51,561 nt of DNA, taken from contig DASSHI010000032.1 of the NCBI GenBank assembly GCA_035693025.1, positions 1-51,561 of the forward strand, written 5' to 3'. Every line of letters starts with the position of its first letter. Positions within the stretch are counted from its first letter, which is position 1. The stretch comes from VRUE01 sp035693025 (lineage in GTDB: Bacteria > Actinomycetota > Thermoleophilia > Solirubrobacterales > 70-9). Under the pieces are notes generated by a model that saw only the letters and a program-made list of their open reading frames with translations, was not told where the DNA came from and made no database searches. Below, one piece after another: positions 27,845 through 34,632 of this stretch. The position numbers and the translations under genes are program-made.

Positions 27845-28159
27845 ATGAAGGTCAGACGCAGGTGGGTAGGGGCTTCGATTGTCTTGGTGTCGGCCGCGTT
27901 GATCATTGGCTGCGGCGGAAGCAACGCCTCGTCAACGTCCACCACGACCTCGCAAGACACGTCAGGGCAGCGCGCGAAGCTCGAAGCTGAACTCCGCTCC
28001 TGGGGCAACCTCGGCCTCGAAGCTCTCCGCGAAGGCAAGACCGCCGAAGCTCGGGGCGAATACGGCGTAGCGGTCGAAGCCGTCCACAACGCCCGCCACG
28101 ACAACGAAGAAATGGAACGGATCAGGGTCGAACTCGACACCCTCGACGCCGGGCGCTGA
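27845..28159 (+). CDS. Predicted lipoprotein
   Basis: 104 residues. Signal sequence MKVRRRWVGASIVLVSAALIIGC with lipobox LIIGC, so Cys23 is the expected lipidated residue. A Ser/Thr-rich linker and a helical charged segment (EAELRSWGNLGLEALREGKTAEARGEYGVAVEAVHNARHD), TPR-like in appearance, follow. AGGGGG precedes the ATG. Surface lipoproteins on integrative elements can act in exclusion; that role here is only a possibility. Confidence 0.75.
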   Translation: MKVRRRWVGASIVLVSAALIIGCGGSNASSTSTTTSQDTSGQRAKLEAELRSWGNLGLEALREGKTAEARGEYGVAVEAVHNARHDNEEMERIRVELDTLDAGR

Positions 28160-28389
28160 TGATCGACGACTCCCATCCGATCCGCACCGCCATCCTCAAC
28201 GCCTTCGCCAGCGGGAGGGCGCTCCTTCTGCCGCACGAGTTCGCCAGGGCCACGGGGCACACACTGGGCCGGATCGCCTACCACTTCAGGGTCTTGGAGG
28301 AGAGCGGCCGAATCGAAACCGCTGCTCAGTTGCAGATGGGGGCCACCGTGGCGAGGGTCTACCGCACAGTGCCGGGAGGCGCGCGCTAG
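28159..28389 (+). CDS. Small winged-helix (ArsR-like) DNA-binding protein
   Basis: 76 residues: HPIRTAILNAFASGRALLLPHEFARATGHTLGRIAYHFRVLEESGRIE is a winged-helix core of ArsR type, without metal-binding Cys. The ATG overlaps the lipoprotein stop (TGATG). Probably a second transcriptional regulator of the element. Confidence 0.78.
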   Translation: MIDDSHPIRTAILNAFASGRALLLPHEFARATGHTLGRIAYHFRVLEESGRIETAAQLQMGATVARVYRTVPGGAR

Positions 28390-28571
28390 TCTCGCCATTG
28401 CGGTGACCCCCTGCGAAGGCAGCAGGCGGTCGCAAGCGGCCCTAACCGGCATCAAAGCCGAAAGCGCACCCTCGCCGCGACCGTCGACCGGGCGCAGAGC
28501 CAACGCCCGCGCCCGATAGCGCCTCCATCCTCCCTGCGAGGTAGGGTGGCTCGCGCATCGCTTCCCTAGGG

Positions 28572-28690
28572 GACGTTGCTTCACTGTTCGCGATCGACGC
28601 CGCCTCACCGGGCGGCGTTGGCCGTTCGGGGCCGATTCCGTCCGATGGGCCGGTAAGTGTTCGACCCACGAACATGGAGGAAGCAACGTC
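28572..28690. promoter_or_regulatory. Structured leader in front of the replication genes
   Basis: Three nested inverted repeats: an 11-bp pair GACGTTGCTTC (28572-28582) with its complement (28680-28690); an 8-bp hairpin ACGCCGCC/GGCGGCGT (28597-28618); and TGTTCG-N5-CGAACA (28658-28674), whose last base is the A of the next ATG. The 28390-28571 stretch before it holds no convincing gene. Confidence 0.45.
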
Positions 28691-29075
28691 AGTCCACGAT
28701 TTCGACTGCCTCACCGCAGCCGAAGCCGACCCGCCGGACCTTCGCGACATGGAAGCTGACGCGCGCAACAAGGTGAGGAGCGGGCACGGAGAGCAGCTCG
28801 ACGCATTCGAGTGCTTCCTCGCCGGCGGCAGCCGCGGGGCCAGTGGCCGTTTCGTCCCCCGCCGCCGCCCGGCTTCACCGCTGCTTCCTCGCCATCGCCG
28901 CCCACAGCGCGGCCGCGCGCGACGCACGGCTGGCTGTAGGACGCGCGGCTCCCGTCGCACGTCGAGTCGCTCGGCTGGCGGCGGCGACGACCCTGACGAA
29001 CCCGAGCCGCCCTCGCGGCGGCCCGAGCTTCACGTAGGAGAGCCGAGCGCCCGACCCGCGGGAGCGTCGGCGTGA
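28674..29075 (+). CDS. Hypothetical protein before the replication ATPase
   Basis: Frame of 133 codons. The first 55 residues look coding (MEEATSVHDFDCLTAAEADPPDLRDM and a helical stretch to FECFLAGG); the rest is Arg/Pro-rich and less certain, and another frame (28843-29037) has comparable codon bias. The stop overlaps the ATPase start as GTGA, which favours this frame. Function unknown; a helicase-loader role would be speculative. Confidence 0.45.
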   Translation: MEEATSVHDFDCLTAAEADPPDLRDMEADARNKVRSGHGEQLDAFECFLAGGSRGASGRFVPRRRPASPLLPRHRRPQRGRARRTAGCRTRGSRRTSSRSAGGGDDPDEPEPPSRRPELHVGEPSARPAGASA

Positions 29076-30700
29076 CGGCCCACGTCCCGCCGCAGAACAT
29101 CGAGGCCGAGGAATCGGTGCTCGGCGCGATGCTCGTCGCGGAGCCAGCACTCGGACGGGTGATCGAGGAGGCCGGCCTGAGCGCGGAGGACTTCTACCTC
29201 TCCAAGCACGCCGCCATCTTCCGGGCCATCCGCGACCTCTACATCGCCTCGAAGCCCGTCGACGAGCTGACCGTCGCGGAGGCGCTCACCCAGCAGGGGG
29301 CGATCGACGAGGCCGGCGGGCGCAACTACGTCGCCGAGCTGGCCGCCAAGGTCCCGGCCGCCGGCAACGCAAAGCACTACGCCGAGATCGTCCAGCAGAA
29401 CTCGCTGCTGCGCCGCCTGCTCGGCGCCGGCCAGGAGATTCAGGCCAGGGCCTACGAGAGCAACGGCAGGGCGCCCACGGAGCTGCTCGGCGAGGCGCAC
29501 GCCCTGCTCGATGCGCTCGGCCGAGAGCACGGCGAGGAAGCCCGGATCGTCACCGCCGACGAGTTCGCTGCTGCCGCGGAGCCGGGTGCCGATCCACTGC
29601 TCGGTGCGCCCGGCGAGGTCGTCATCCCGCAGGGCGGCGACATCATGCTCTACGGCGACGGTGGCGCCTCCAAGACCACGCTCGCCGTAGACCTGGGCCT
29701 CCACCTCGCCGCCGGTGACCCGTGGCTCGGCATCACCGCACCGCGCCCCGTTCGGGTGCTGCTGATCGAGGCCGAGGGGCCGCGTCCGCTGTTCCGAGAC
29801 AAGCTACGGCGCAAGCTGGCGAGCTGGACCGGCGGGGACGTCGGCGACCGGCTGCTGGTGCTTGAGTCGCCGTGGGCGAGCTTCCGCTTCCCCGAGGGCG
29901 GGAAGGTGGCCGAGCTCGTCGGCGAGCGGGAGGTAGACGTGGTGATCGTCGGTCCTCTCACGCGAGTCGGGATGGAGGAGCTGGGCACGCTGCAGGAGGT
30001 CCGCGACTTCCTCGGCGAGGTCGAGCGCTTCCGCTCGCGTTCAGGCCGACGACCGGCGATCGTCATCGTCCACCACGAGAGCAAGAGCGGCGCCGTGAGC
30101 GGCGCATGGGAGGGCGCTGGCGACACGCTGCTGCACGCTCAGGTACACGCGCACGGGCGAACCCGGCTCGAGTTCCAGAAGTGCCGCTGGTCGCCGCGGT
30201 GGCACAAGCAGCAACTCGAGCTCGACTGGGCCGAGGGTGAAGGCTTCGAGGTCGCCGAGGAGCCGGTGCGCGACCTACTCGCCGAGGTCGAGACGTGGCT
30301 GCGGGAACACCCCTTCAGCACGGCCGCCGAGGTGGCCACGCGCAAGGAGGTGAAGCGTCCCGACGGCACCAAGGAGGCCGTGGCCGGGATCGGCGCCAAC
30401 GAGAAGGCGGTGTCCGACGTCCTGAACGCCCACCCGGACAAGTTCCGCCTCCGCACCGGAACAGAGGCCCGAGACGTCGGCCGCCACCCCTCCGCGCGCT
30501 GCTGGGAACTGCGGGGGGAAGGTCCGCCAGAACTCTCAGCGGACCCCGGCGGACCTACGCCCACCGGGGTAGGTGCAGAGGCGAGGTCCGCTGGTCCGCC
30601 GACCCTTAAGGGAGCGGACCAGCTCTCGGCGGACCTACCCCCAGCCGCAGCCGGTCCGCCAGAGGACCCGGCGGACCCTTCAGAGGAGACGGCCAGGTGA
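29072..30700 (+). CDS. Replication ATPase: DnaB N-terminal domain fused to RecA-fold (RepA-like) helicase
   Basis: 542 residues. Residues 5-110 match the DnaB N-terminal domain (PPQNIEAEESVLGAMLVAEPAL, then LTVAEALTQQGAIDEAGGRNYVAELA). Residues 180-370 form an AAA_25/RepA-type RecA core: Walker A GDGGASKTTLAV, Walker B VDVVIVGPLTRVG, and AIVIVHHESKSGA. A winged-helix-like segment (about 395-460) follows, then a Gly/Pro-rich tail of about 70 residues encoded by DNA carrying nine GCGGACC/GGTCCGC motifs. GTG start. Likely the replicative helicase or initiator of the element. Confidence 0.85.
   Translation: MTAHVPPQNIEAEESVLGAMLVAEPALGRVIEEAGLSAEDFYLSKHAAIFRAIRDLYIASKPVDELTVAEALTQQGAIDEAGGRNYVAELAAKVPAAGNAKHYAEIVQQNSLLRRLLGAGQEIQARAYESNGRAPTELLGEAHALLDALGREHGEEARIVTADEFAAAAEPGADPLLGAPGEVVIPQGGDIMLYGDGGASKTTLAVDLGLHLAAGDPWLGITAPRPVRVLLIEAEGPRPLFRDKLRRKLASWTGGDVGDRLLVLESPWASFRFPEGGKVAELVGEREVDVVIVGPLTRVGMEELGTLQEVRDFLGEVERFRSRSGRRPAIVIVHHESKSGAVSGAWEGAGDTLLHAQVHAHGRTRLEFQKCRWSPRWHKQQLELDWAEGEGFEVAEEPVRDLLAEVETWLREHPFSTAAEVATRKEVKRPDGTKEAVAGIGANEKAVSDVLNAHPDKFRLRTGTEARDVGRHPSARCWELRGEGPPELSADPGGPTPTGVGAEARSAGPPTLKGADQLSADLPPAAAGPPEDPADPSEETAR
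30521..30677. repeat. Iteron-like cluster: nine copies of GCGGACC/GGTCCGC
   Basis: Copies start at 30521, 30539, 30549, 30585, 30593, 30614, 30629, 30653 and 30671, in both orientations. Two longer forms recur: GGCGGACCTAC twice and GGTCCGCCAGA twice. A palindrome CCCTTAAGGG lies at 30603-30612 in the middle. This density in 157 bp at the end of a replication gene is what an iteron origin looks like. Confidence 0.6.
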
Positions 30701-30960
30701 CGCCCGAGCAGCGCCGCACGTTCGGCCGACGGCTCAGCATCGCCCGGCGCCGCCTGGTCTCCGCCGACGAGCTGGTTGAGGTCGGGCAGCTCGGTCGCGC
30801 CCGGCTATGGCGGGCCGTCCTCGCCGACAACCCAGCCGCCCGGTTGGAACGCGAGGCATCCGTTGCGCTCCGCGGCGACGATGCCGGCGCCGCCGACGCC
30901 GCGCTGTCGCGGCTCGAGCGTGCCGTCGCACGAGCCGTGCAACCGGGAGTCGCGCCATGA
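30697..30960 (+). CDS. Small hypothetical protein (87 aa)
   Basis: 87 residues, helical, Arg/Ala-rich (RRTFGRRLSIARRRLVSADELVEVGQLGRARLWRAVLADNPAARLERE). GTG start overlapping the ATPase stop (GTGA) and stop overlapping the next start (ATGA). Not recognised. Confidence 0.6.
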   Translation: MTPEQRRTFGRRLSIARRRLVSADELVEVGQLGRARLWRAVLADNPAARLEREASVALRGDDAGAADAALSRLERAVARAVQPGVAP

Positions 30961-31232
30961 CGAAGCGCAAGCTCGGCCCCGAAGCGCGCCGCGCATTTGC
31001 GGCTCCGATCGAGGGATCGAAGCGCCGCAAGGTGCTGATCCTGATCGCCGCCTACCTCGACGCCGGCCGGCCCGACCCGTCGATCAGCGAACTCGCCGCC
31101 CGCGCCCGGCTTCGCCGGCTCGCCGTGGTGGCGATCGTCGACCGCCTCGAGCGGGACGGGTGGCTCGGCGTCGAGCGAGCACCGCGGCGGCGCAACGTCT
31201 ACCGACTGCTCGACGGCAGGGGGCGGCGATGA
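30957..31232 (+). CDS. Small winged-helix-like protein (91 aa)
   Basis: 91 residues: KRRKVLILIAAYLDAGRPDPSISELAARARLRRLAVVAIVDRLERDGWLGVERAPRRRNVYRLL reads as a winged helix with a basic wing, similar to small replication or regulation proteins. Joined to both neighbours by ATGA overlaps. Confidence 0.7.
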   Translation: MTKRKLGPEARRAFAAPIEGSKRRKVLILIAAYLDAGRPDPSISELAARARLRRLAVVAIVDRLERDGWLGVERAPRRRNVYRLLDGRGRR

Positions 31233-31408
31233 CGACGATCGACCGTCGGAAGCTGCTCGACGACCTACTGCGGCAGCTCCCCAGCCTCAGCCCTCGCGGA
31301 CAGGCGCGCACCCGCCGGGCGATCCGGCAACTCGAAAGCGAACTGGCACCGGGCCGAGCGCGGGCGACCGAGGCGCTGCGAAGGCTCGGCGAGAGGGCCG
31401 AGCGGTGA
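31229..31408 (+). CDS. Small hypothetical protein (59 aa)
   Basis: 59 residues, predicted as two basic helices (RRKLLDDLLRQLPSL and RTRRAIRQLESELAPGRARATEALRRL). Overlaps upstream by ATGA and downstream by GTGA. Function unknown. Confidence 0.55.
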   Translation: MTTIDRRKLLDDLLRQLPSLSPRGQARTRRAIRQLESELAPGRARATEALRRLGERAER

Positions 31409-31494
31409 GGGCCGAGCTCGTCGAAGCGATCACCCGGTGGCCATCGAGGCCGTGGCCCGAGTGGCTGAAGCCGACCCGACGGAGGCGCCCGTGA
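31405..31494 (+). CDS. Possible 29-aa Trp/Pro/Arg peptide
   Basis: 30 codons from a GTG that overlaps the previous stop (GTGA), with its own stop overlapping the next GTG (GTGA). The C-terminal half reads RWPSRPWPEWLKPTRRRRP. It is too short to judge by codon use; the double overlap is the support. Confidence 0.4.
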   Translation: MRAELVEAITRWPSRPWPEWLKPTRRRRP

Positions 31495-31880
31495 GCGCCG
31501 GGGTTCACCTCTCGCCCGAGAGCGTCGAGGCGATCGCCGTCCGCGTCGCCGAGCTGCTCCGCGAGGCCCCCGCGCCGGCCGCCGGGCCGCGGCTGGTTGA
31601 CGCCGCCACGGTGGCGCAGCGGTTCGGCCTCAAGCGGAGCTGGGTGTACGACCACGCGGCCGAACTCGGTGCCGTCCGCCTCGGCGACGGACCACGGGGT
31701 CGCCTCCGCTTCGACCTGGCGAAGGTCGCCGATGCCCTGTCCGTCTGCTCGGATCGCAGGGGGTCGGAGACGGCTGAAACCCGCACCACAACGCGGAAAG
31801 CGCGACCTCAGCGCCGCCGTCCAACGGGCGCAGAGCGCGAGCTGCTCCCGATACGGCCTCCTGGGAGCGGTCGGCCGTGA
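31491..31880 (+). CDS. xis: Helix-turn-helix protein, probable excisionase (recombination directionality factor)
   Basis: 129 residues from GTG 31491. Residues 35-85 hold an excisionase/HTH_17-type motif (LVDAATVAQRFGLKRSWVYDHAAELGAVRLGDGPRGRLRFDLAKVADAL); the tail is basic. Small HTH_17 proteins encoded just upstream of a tyrosine integrase usually serve as Xis. The gap 31881-32098 downstream holds no gene but has a GGGGCCG/CGGCCCC hairpin near 31940-31970. Confidence 0.7.
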   Translation: MSAGVHLSPESVEAIAVRVAELLREAPAPAAGPRLVDAATVAQRFGLKRSWVYDHAAELGAVRLGDGPRGRLRFDLAKVADALSVCSDRRGSETAETRTTTRKARPQRRRPTGAERELLPIRPPGSGRP

Positions 31881-32098
31881 CCGCTCAGCGATCTTGCGGC
31901 CGGCGCGGATCGGGTGTACCGTCTGCGGCACATAAGTGGGGCCGCGCGCTGCAACGCCGGCCCCGTGGCGACCGGCTCAGTTCCCACCGAGGCCGGCCGC
32001 ACCGGGGAAGGTATCGGCATCGCGTCCTCAGAAAAGCGGCGACCCGCCGTGTTCGAAGCACGAGCGGGCCGCCTGAGACACAGGAGGTCGATGCTCCC

Positions 32099-32449
32099 AT
32101 GTCCTGCACCAACCCTACGGGCCACGGCGCCGTCCCGATCCAAACCCCAGAGCGCCATCGCCGCTCCCTGCTCGAAGCGTTCTCACCCGGTCGCGCGGCC
32201 GTCGCCGACCCGCTGGCAAAGCCGGCGCCGCTCGCCGACCCGCAGCGCGAGGCAAGTGAAGCCGACACCTACGACCGGCTGATCGCGGCGATCGAGGCGG
32301 GGTCGATGGTTGCCCTGGACCCGGAGGCCCAGTGGCTCGTCGAGGTGCTGCTGGAGGCCAACGATCACGAGAGCGGCTACGGGCGCGTCGTCGCCGAACA
32401 CGCCGCCCTCGTCGGCCTCCTCGACTGGCTCGACGGGAGGCGATCCTGA
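32099..32449 (+). CDS. Hypothetical protein before integrase (116 aa)
   Basis: 116 residues with a helical C-terminal half (DTYDRLIAAIEAGSMVALDPEAQWLVEVLLEANDHESGYGRVVAEHAALVGLLDWLDG). AGGAGG lies 10 nt upstream of the ATG, and the stop overlaps the integrase start (TGATG). Not recognised. Confidence 0.65.
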   Translation: MSCTNPTGHGAVPIQTPERHRRSLLEAFSPGRAAVADPLAKPAPLADPQREASEADTYDRLIAAIEAGSMVALDPEAQWLVEVLLEANDHESGYGRVVAEHAALVGLLDWLDGRRS

Positions 32450-33723
32450 TGGCGGCGCGGCGATCGACCGGCGGTGTGGTCGCGCCGACCGGCCAACGGC
32501 GCTCGTGGTCGATCCGGTTCCGTGCCGGCGGGAAGCGCTACACGATTGCGCTCGGCAGGCCCGAGGACGGGTGGAACCGCCAGCGTGCCGAGGACGAGCT
32601 GGCGAATGTCCTCGCCGACATCCGCCGCGGCATCTGGCGACCGCCGACGCGCACACCGGAGCCGCCGGTGGAGGACAAGCCCGAGCCCACCTTCCACGAG
32701 TTCGCAAGCGACTGGTTCGACGGCGTAGCCCCGGATCTCCGAGAGCGCACGCGGGTCGATTACCGCTGGCGCCTCACTGGGCACCTGCTGCCCCACTTCG
32801 CCGAGCACCGGCTCTCGGCGATCACCGTCGAGGAGGTGGACCGCTACCGGCGAGCCAAGGTCCGCGGGGCCAAGGCGCTCGAGGAGGCGCGAGCACGGGA
32901 GGCGGCGAGGCCCGAGGATGAGCGCGACCGGCTGCCCCGCCCGCTCTCCAACGGCTCGATCAACAAGACGATTCGCCTCCTGGCGACGATCCTCGAGCAG
33001 GCGGTCGAGTACGGCTACCTGCCCCGCAACCCGGCCGCAGGGCGGAAGCGACTGCTGCGCGAGTCGAAGCCGTCGCGGAGCTACCTACAGCCCGAGCAGG
33101 TCGCTGCCTTGCTTGCCGCCGCCGGCGAACTGGACGCCGAGGCACGTGAGGGCGACACGGGCCGTCGTCGCCCATTGCTCGCCGTGCTGGCGCTCGCCGG
33201 GCTGAGAATCGGCGAGGCGCTTGAGCTGCGCTGGCGCGACGTGAACCTCGGCGCCCGCAAGCTGCGGGTGGCATCGTCGAAGACCGACGCCGGTGTGCGG
33301 GACGTCGACCTGACGCCGACGCTGGGCGAGCTGCTCTCCGAGTACCGCACCCGCACCGGGCACGCCGCGCCGGGGGATCTCGTCTTCCCGACCGCGGCCG
33401 GGAAACCCGACGGCGCATCGAACGTCCGGCGGCGGTTCCTCGCACCGGCGGTCGAGCGCGCCAACCTTGCGCTTGCGGAGAGCGGCGGCGAGCCGATCGA
33501 GGCGGTGACGCCGCACTCGCTCCGTCGCACCTTCATCTCGCTGCTGCTCGCCGCGGGGGCCGACGTCCCCTACGTGATGGCGCAGGCGGGTCACTCCGAT
33601 CCCAAGATGACGCTCGGGGTCTACGCGCAAGTGATCGCGTCGAAGACCGACCACGGCGCCGCGCTTGATGATCTCGTCACCACCACCGCCAACGCCACCG
33701 CCAAGGTCGCCACTCCTGTATGA
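32449..33723 (+). CDS. int: Tyrosine recombinase integrase
   Basis: 424 residues. N-terminal AP2-like/arm-binding part (RRSWSIRFRAGGKRYTIALGRPEDG), SAM-like core-binding domain (about 80-200), then the catalytic domain with Arg in GLRIGEALELRW, HxxR in PHSLRRTF, and the final His and Tyr in GHSDPKMTLGVYAQV. All catalytic residues are present, so it is likely active. It is encoded about 0.7 kb from the intact tRNA-Gly, the usual arrangement for elements that insert in a tRNA 3' end. Confidence 0.95.
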   Translation: MAARRSTGGVVAPTGQRRSWSIRFRAGGKRYTIALGRPEDGWNRQRAEDELANVLADIRRGIWRPPTRTPEPPVEDKPEPTFHEFASDWFDGVAPDLRERTRVDYRWRLTGHLLPHFAEHRLSAITVEEVDRYRRAKVRGAKALEEARAREAARPEDERDRLPRPLSNGSINKTIRLLATILEQAVEYGYLPRNPAAGRKRLLRESKPSRSYLQPEQVAALLAAAGELDAEAREGDTGRRRPLLAVLALAGLRIGEALELRWRDVNLGARKLRVASSKTDAGVRDVDLTPTLGELLSEYRTRTGHAAPGDLVFPTAAGKPDGASNVRRRFLAPAVERANLALAESGGEPIEAVTPHSLRRTFISLLLAAGADVPYVMAQAGHSDPKMTLGVYAQVIASKTDHGAALDDLVTTTANATAKVATPV

Positions 33724-34294
33724 ACGTCGCCTTGCCACCGATAGCCCGTTCGAACCGCCGGCGGGCTTTCCATTCGCCAAACCGACGGCGAGGCGAGAAG
33801 GTCGGCGAGTGAATCCGATAGGTGTTGTCGAGATCATCGACGACGTAAGCGCCCGCTCGCTCGCGGTCGCGGAGGTTGTCCAGCTCAAGAAAGAACGAGA
33901 AGCTGGTCCCGTCAATCAACCGGCAAGGGAAGGGTTCAATCCGAAGGGGTCGGCTGTCGACGATCGCGTAGGGGTCAACGATGCGCACGCTCAGGTGTTG
34001 GCCACGATCACCGAGCATGCCGCCCCGACGAATCGTGATCGGTCGCTTTCGATGGTTGACTACGCGGACCTCCCAGAAGTCGCGCGTCACCCCTCCATAT
34101 TCCTCGTCCTCCTCGGGATATTCAACGTTGGTCGGGGTCAAGCGCAGCTTCACCCCCGGCCGATCCCGGAGCATCTGGGAGAAGGCGAGCAGCGTCGATA
34201 CAGCCGCGCCGTAAGCACCCAAGAGAAGCGTCAGCCAGCCGGGCGCTCCCCCCGCGGCGACCGGAAGAACGATTGCGAGTGCGGCACCGATCAT
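33677..34294 (-). CDS. Membrane-anchored protein at the right end of the element
   Basis: 205 residues. Residues 1-40 contain two hydrophobic segments, the remainder is a beta-rich soluble domain (WEVRVVNHRKRPITIRRGGMLGD, then SFSFFLELDNL and AYVVDDLDNTYRIH), and the end is WRPWRWRWRWW. It is the only minus-strand gene at this end and is convergent with the integrase, overlapping it by 47 bp. Such lone genes beside an attachment site are often cargo (exclusion, defence), but nothing here identifies the function. Confidence 0.75.
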   Translation of the reverse strand: MIGAALAIVLPVAAGGAPGWLTLLLGAYGAAVSTLLAFSQMLRDRPGVKLRLTPTNVEYPEEDEEYGGVTRDFWEVRVVNHRKRPITIRRGGMLGDRGQHLSVRIVDPYAIVDSRPLRIEPFPCRLIDGTSFSFFLELDNLRDRERAGAYVVDDLDNTYRIHSPTFSPRRRFGEWKARRRFERAIGGKATFIQEWRPWRWRWRWW

Positions 34295-34335
34295 GGCCTC
34301 CGATTCTGGCTCTCAAGGCGGCGGCTTCGGTTGAT

Positions 34336-34355
34336 ATCGGGCGCAATCGGGCGCA
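34336..34355. repeat. Tandem ATCGGGCGCA repeat, candidate integrase arm sites
   Basis: Two exact adjacent 10-bp copies 85 bp inside the right attachment repeat; nine bases of the unit recur 121 bp inside the left repeat (25367-25375). The 34295-34440 stretch has no gene. Confidence 0.5.
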
Positions 34356-34413
34356 CAACCGACCAACGCCGACTAGGAGGCAACGCGATCAAACGACCAC
34401 GCGACATAGAAAA

Positions 34414-34429
34414 CCCCGCCATAGCGGGG
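34414..34429 (-). terminator. Rho-independent terminator of tRNA-Gly
   Basis: CCCCGC-CATA-GCGGGG hairpin, followed on the minus strand by TTTTCT, 12 bp after the tRNA 3' end. It lies on the element side of the attachment core, so it came with the element. Confidence 0.8.
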
Positions 34430-34439
34430 CATTCCTGCG

Positions 34440-34484
34440 AAGCGGCTGAAGGGATTCGAACCCTCGACCTTCTGCATGGCAAGC
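34440..34484 (-). repeat. attR: 45-bp repeat within the intact tRNA-Gly
   Basis: Identical to 25202-25246. It restores the 3' half of the tRNA after integration. The shared segment ends in the anticodon stem, so crossover probably occurred at the anticodon loop. Confidence 0.93.
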
Positions 34485-34514
34485 AGACGCTCTAGCCAGC
34501 TGAGCTACAGCCGC
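34441..34514 (-). tRNA. tRNA-Gly (anticodon GCC)
   Basis: 74 nt with complete cloverleaf: acceptor GCGGCTG/CAGCCGC, discriminator U73, D-stem GCTC/GAGC, anticodon stem TCTGC/GCAGA with loop TTGCCAT, and T-loop TTCGAAT. G1-C72, C2-G71, U73 and C35-C36 are glycine identity elements. CCA is not encoded. This is the integration target of the element. Confidence 0.97.
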
Positions 34515-34525
34515 ACTGGGTGCGG

Positions 34526-34531
34526 ATTATA
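34526..34531 (-). promoter_or_regulatory. -10 box TATAAT of the tRNA-Gly promoter
   Basis: Perfect TATAAT on the minus strand, 12 bp from the tRNA 5' end. No clear -35 box is seen. Confidence 0.55.
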
Positions 34532-34632
34532 GGCGGGGGGCGCCTGGTTGTTTGTGCTACCAATTACTGGGTATCGGCCACTCGGCCGAGTCAGCAGGGC
34601 GCAAGATGCACCCGAGACAGAAGGGGACCCCA

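Larger units (their letters stand above)
25202..34484 (+). mobile_element. 9.2-kb integrative element in tRNA-Gly(GCC), with replication ATPase and tyrosine integrase
   Basis: Bounded by a 45-bp direct repeat of the 3' half of tRNA-Gly (25202-25246 and 34440-34484). It carries integrase (32449), a HTH protein of excisionase type (31491), an XRE repressor (27521), a DnaB-N/RecA-type ATPase (29072) with an iteron-like cluster, a lipoprotein, several tiny overlapping genes and a membrane protein. Nearly all genes point to the integrase end. No TraB/FtsK-type translocase, relaxase, portal or capsid gene is visible, so it is not an obvious AICE, ICE or prophage. A self-replicating integrative plasmid or a phage satellite fits best. 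Confidence 0.9.

Noticed and set aside
28658..28674. LexA (SOS) box before the replication operon
   Set aside because: The arms are TGTTCG...CGAACA with a 5-bp spacer, the reverse order of the GAAC-N4-GTTC SOS box.
27720..28686. Minus-strand 338-codon frame across the lipoprotein and winged-helix genes
   Set aside because: Antisense to two genes with clear signal peptide and HTH; Ser/Arg/Pro-rich with no domain.
25202..34484. Classical AICE or prophage
   Set aside because: No TraB/FtsK-like translocase, relaxase, terminase large subunit, portal or capsid gene could be found among the frames.
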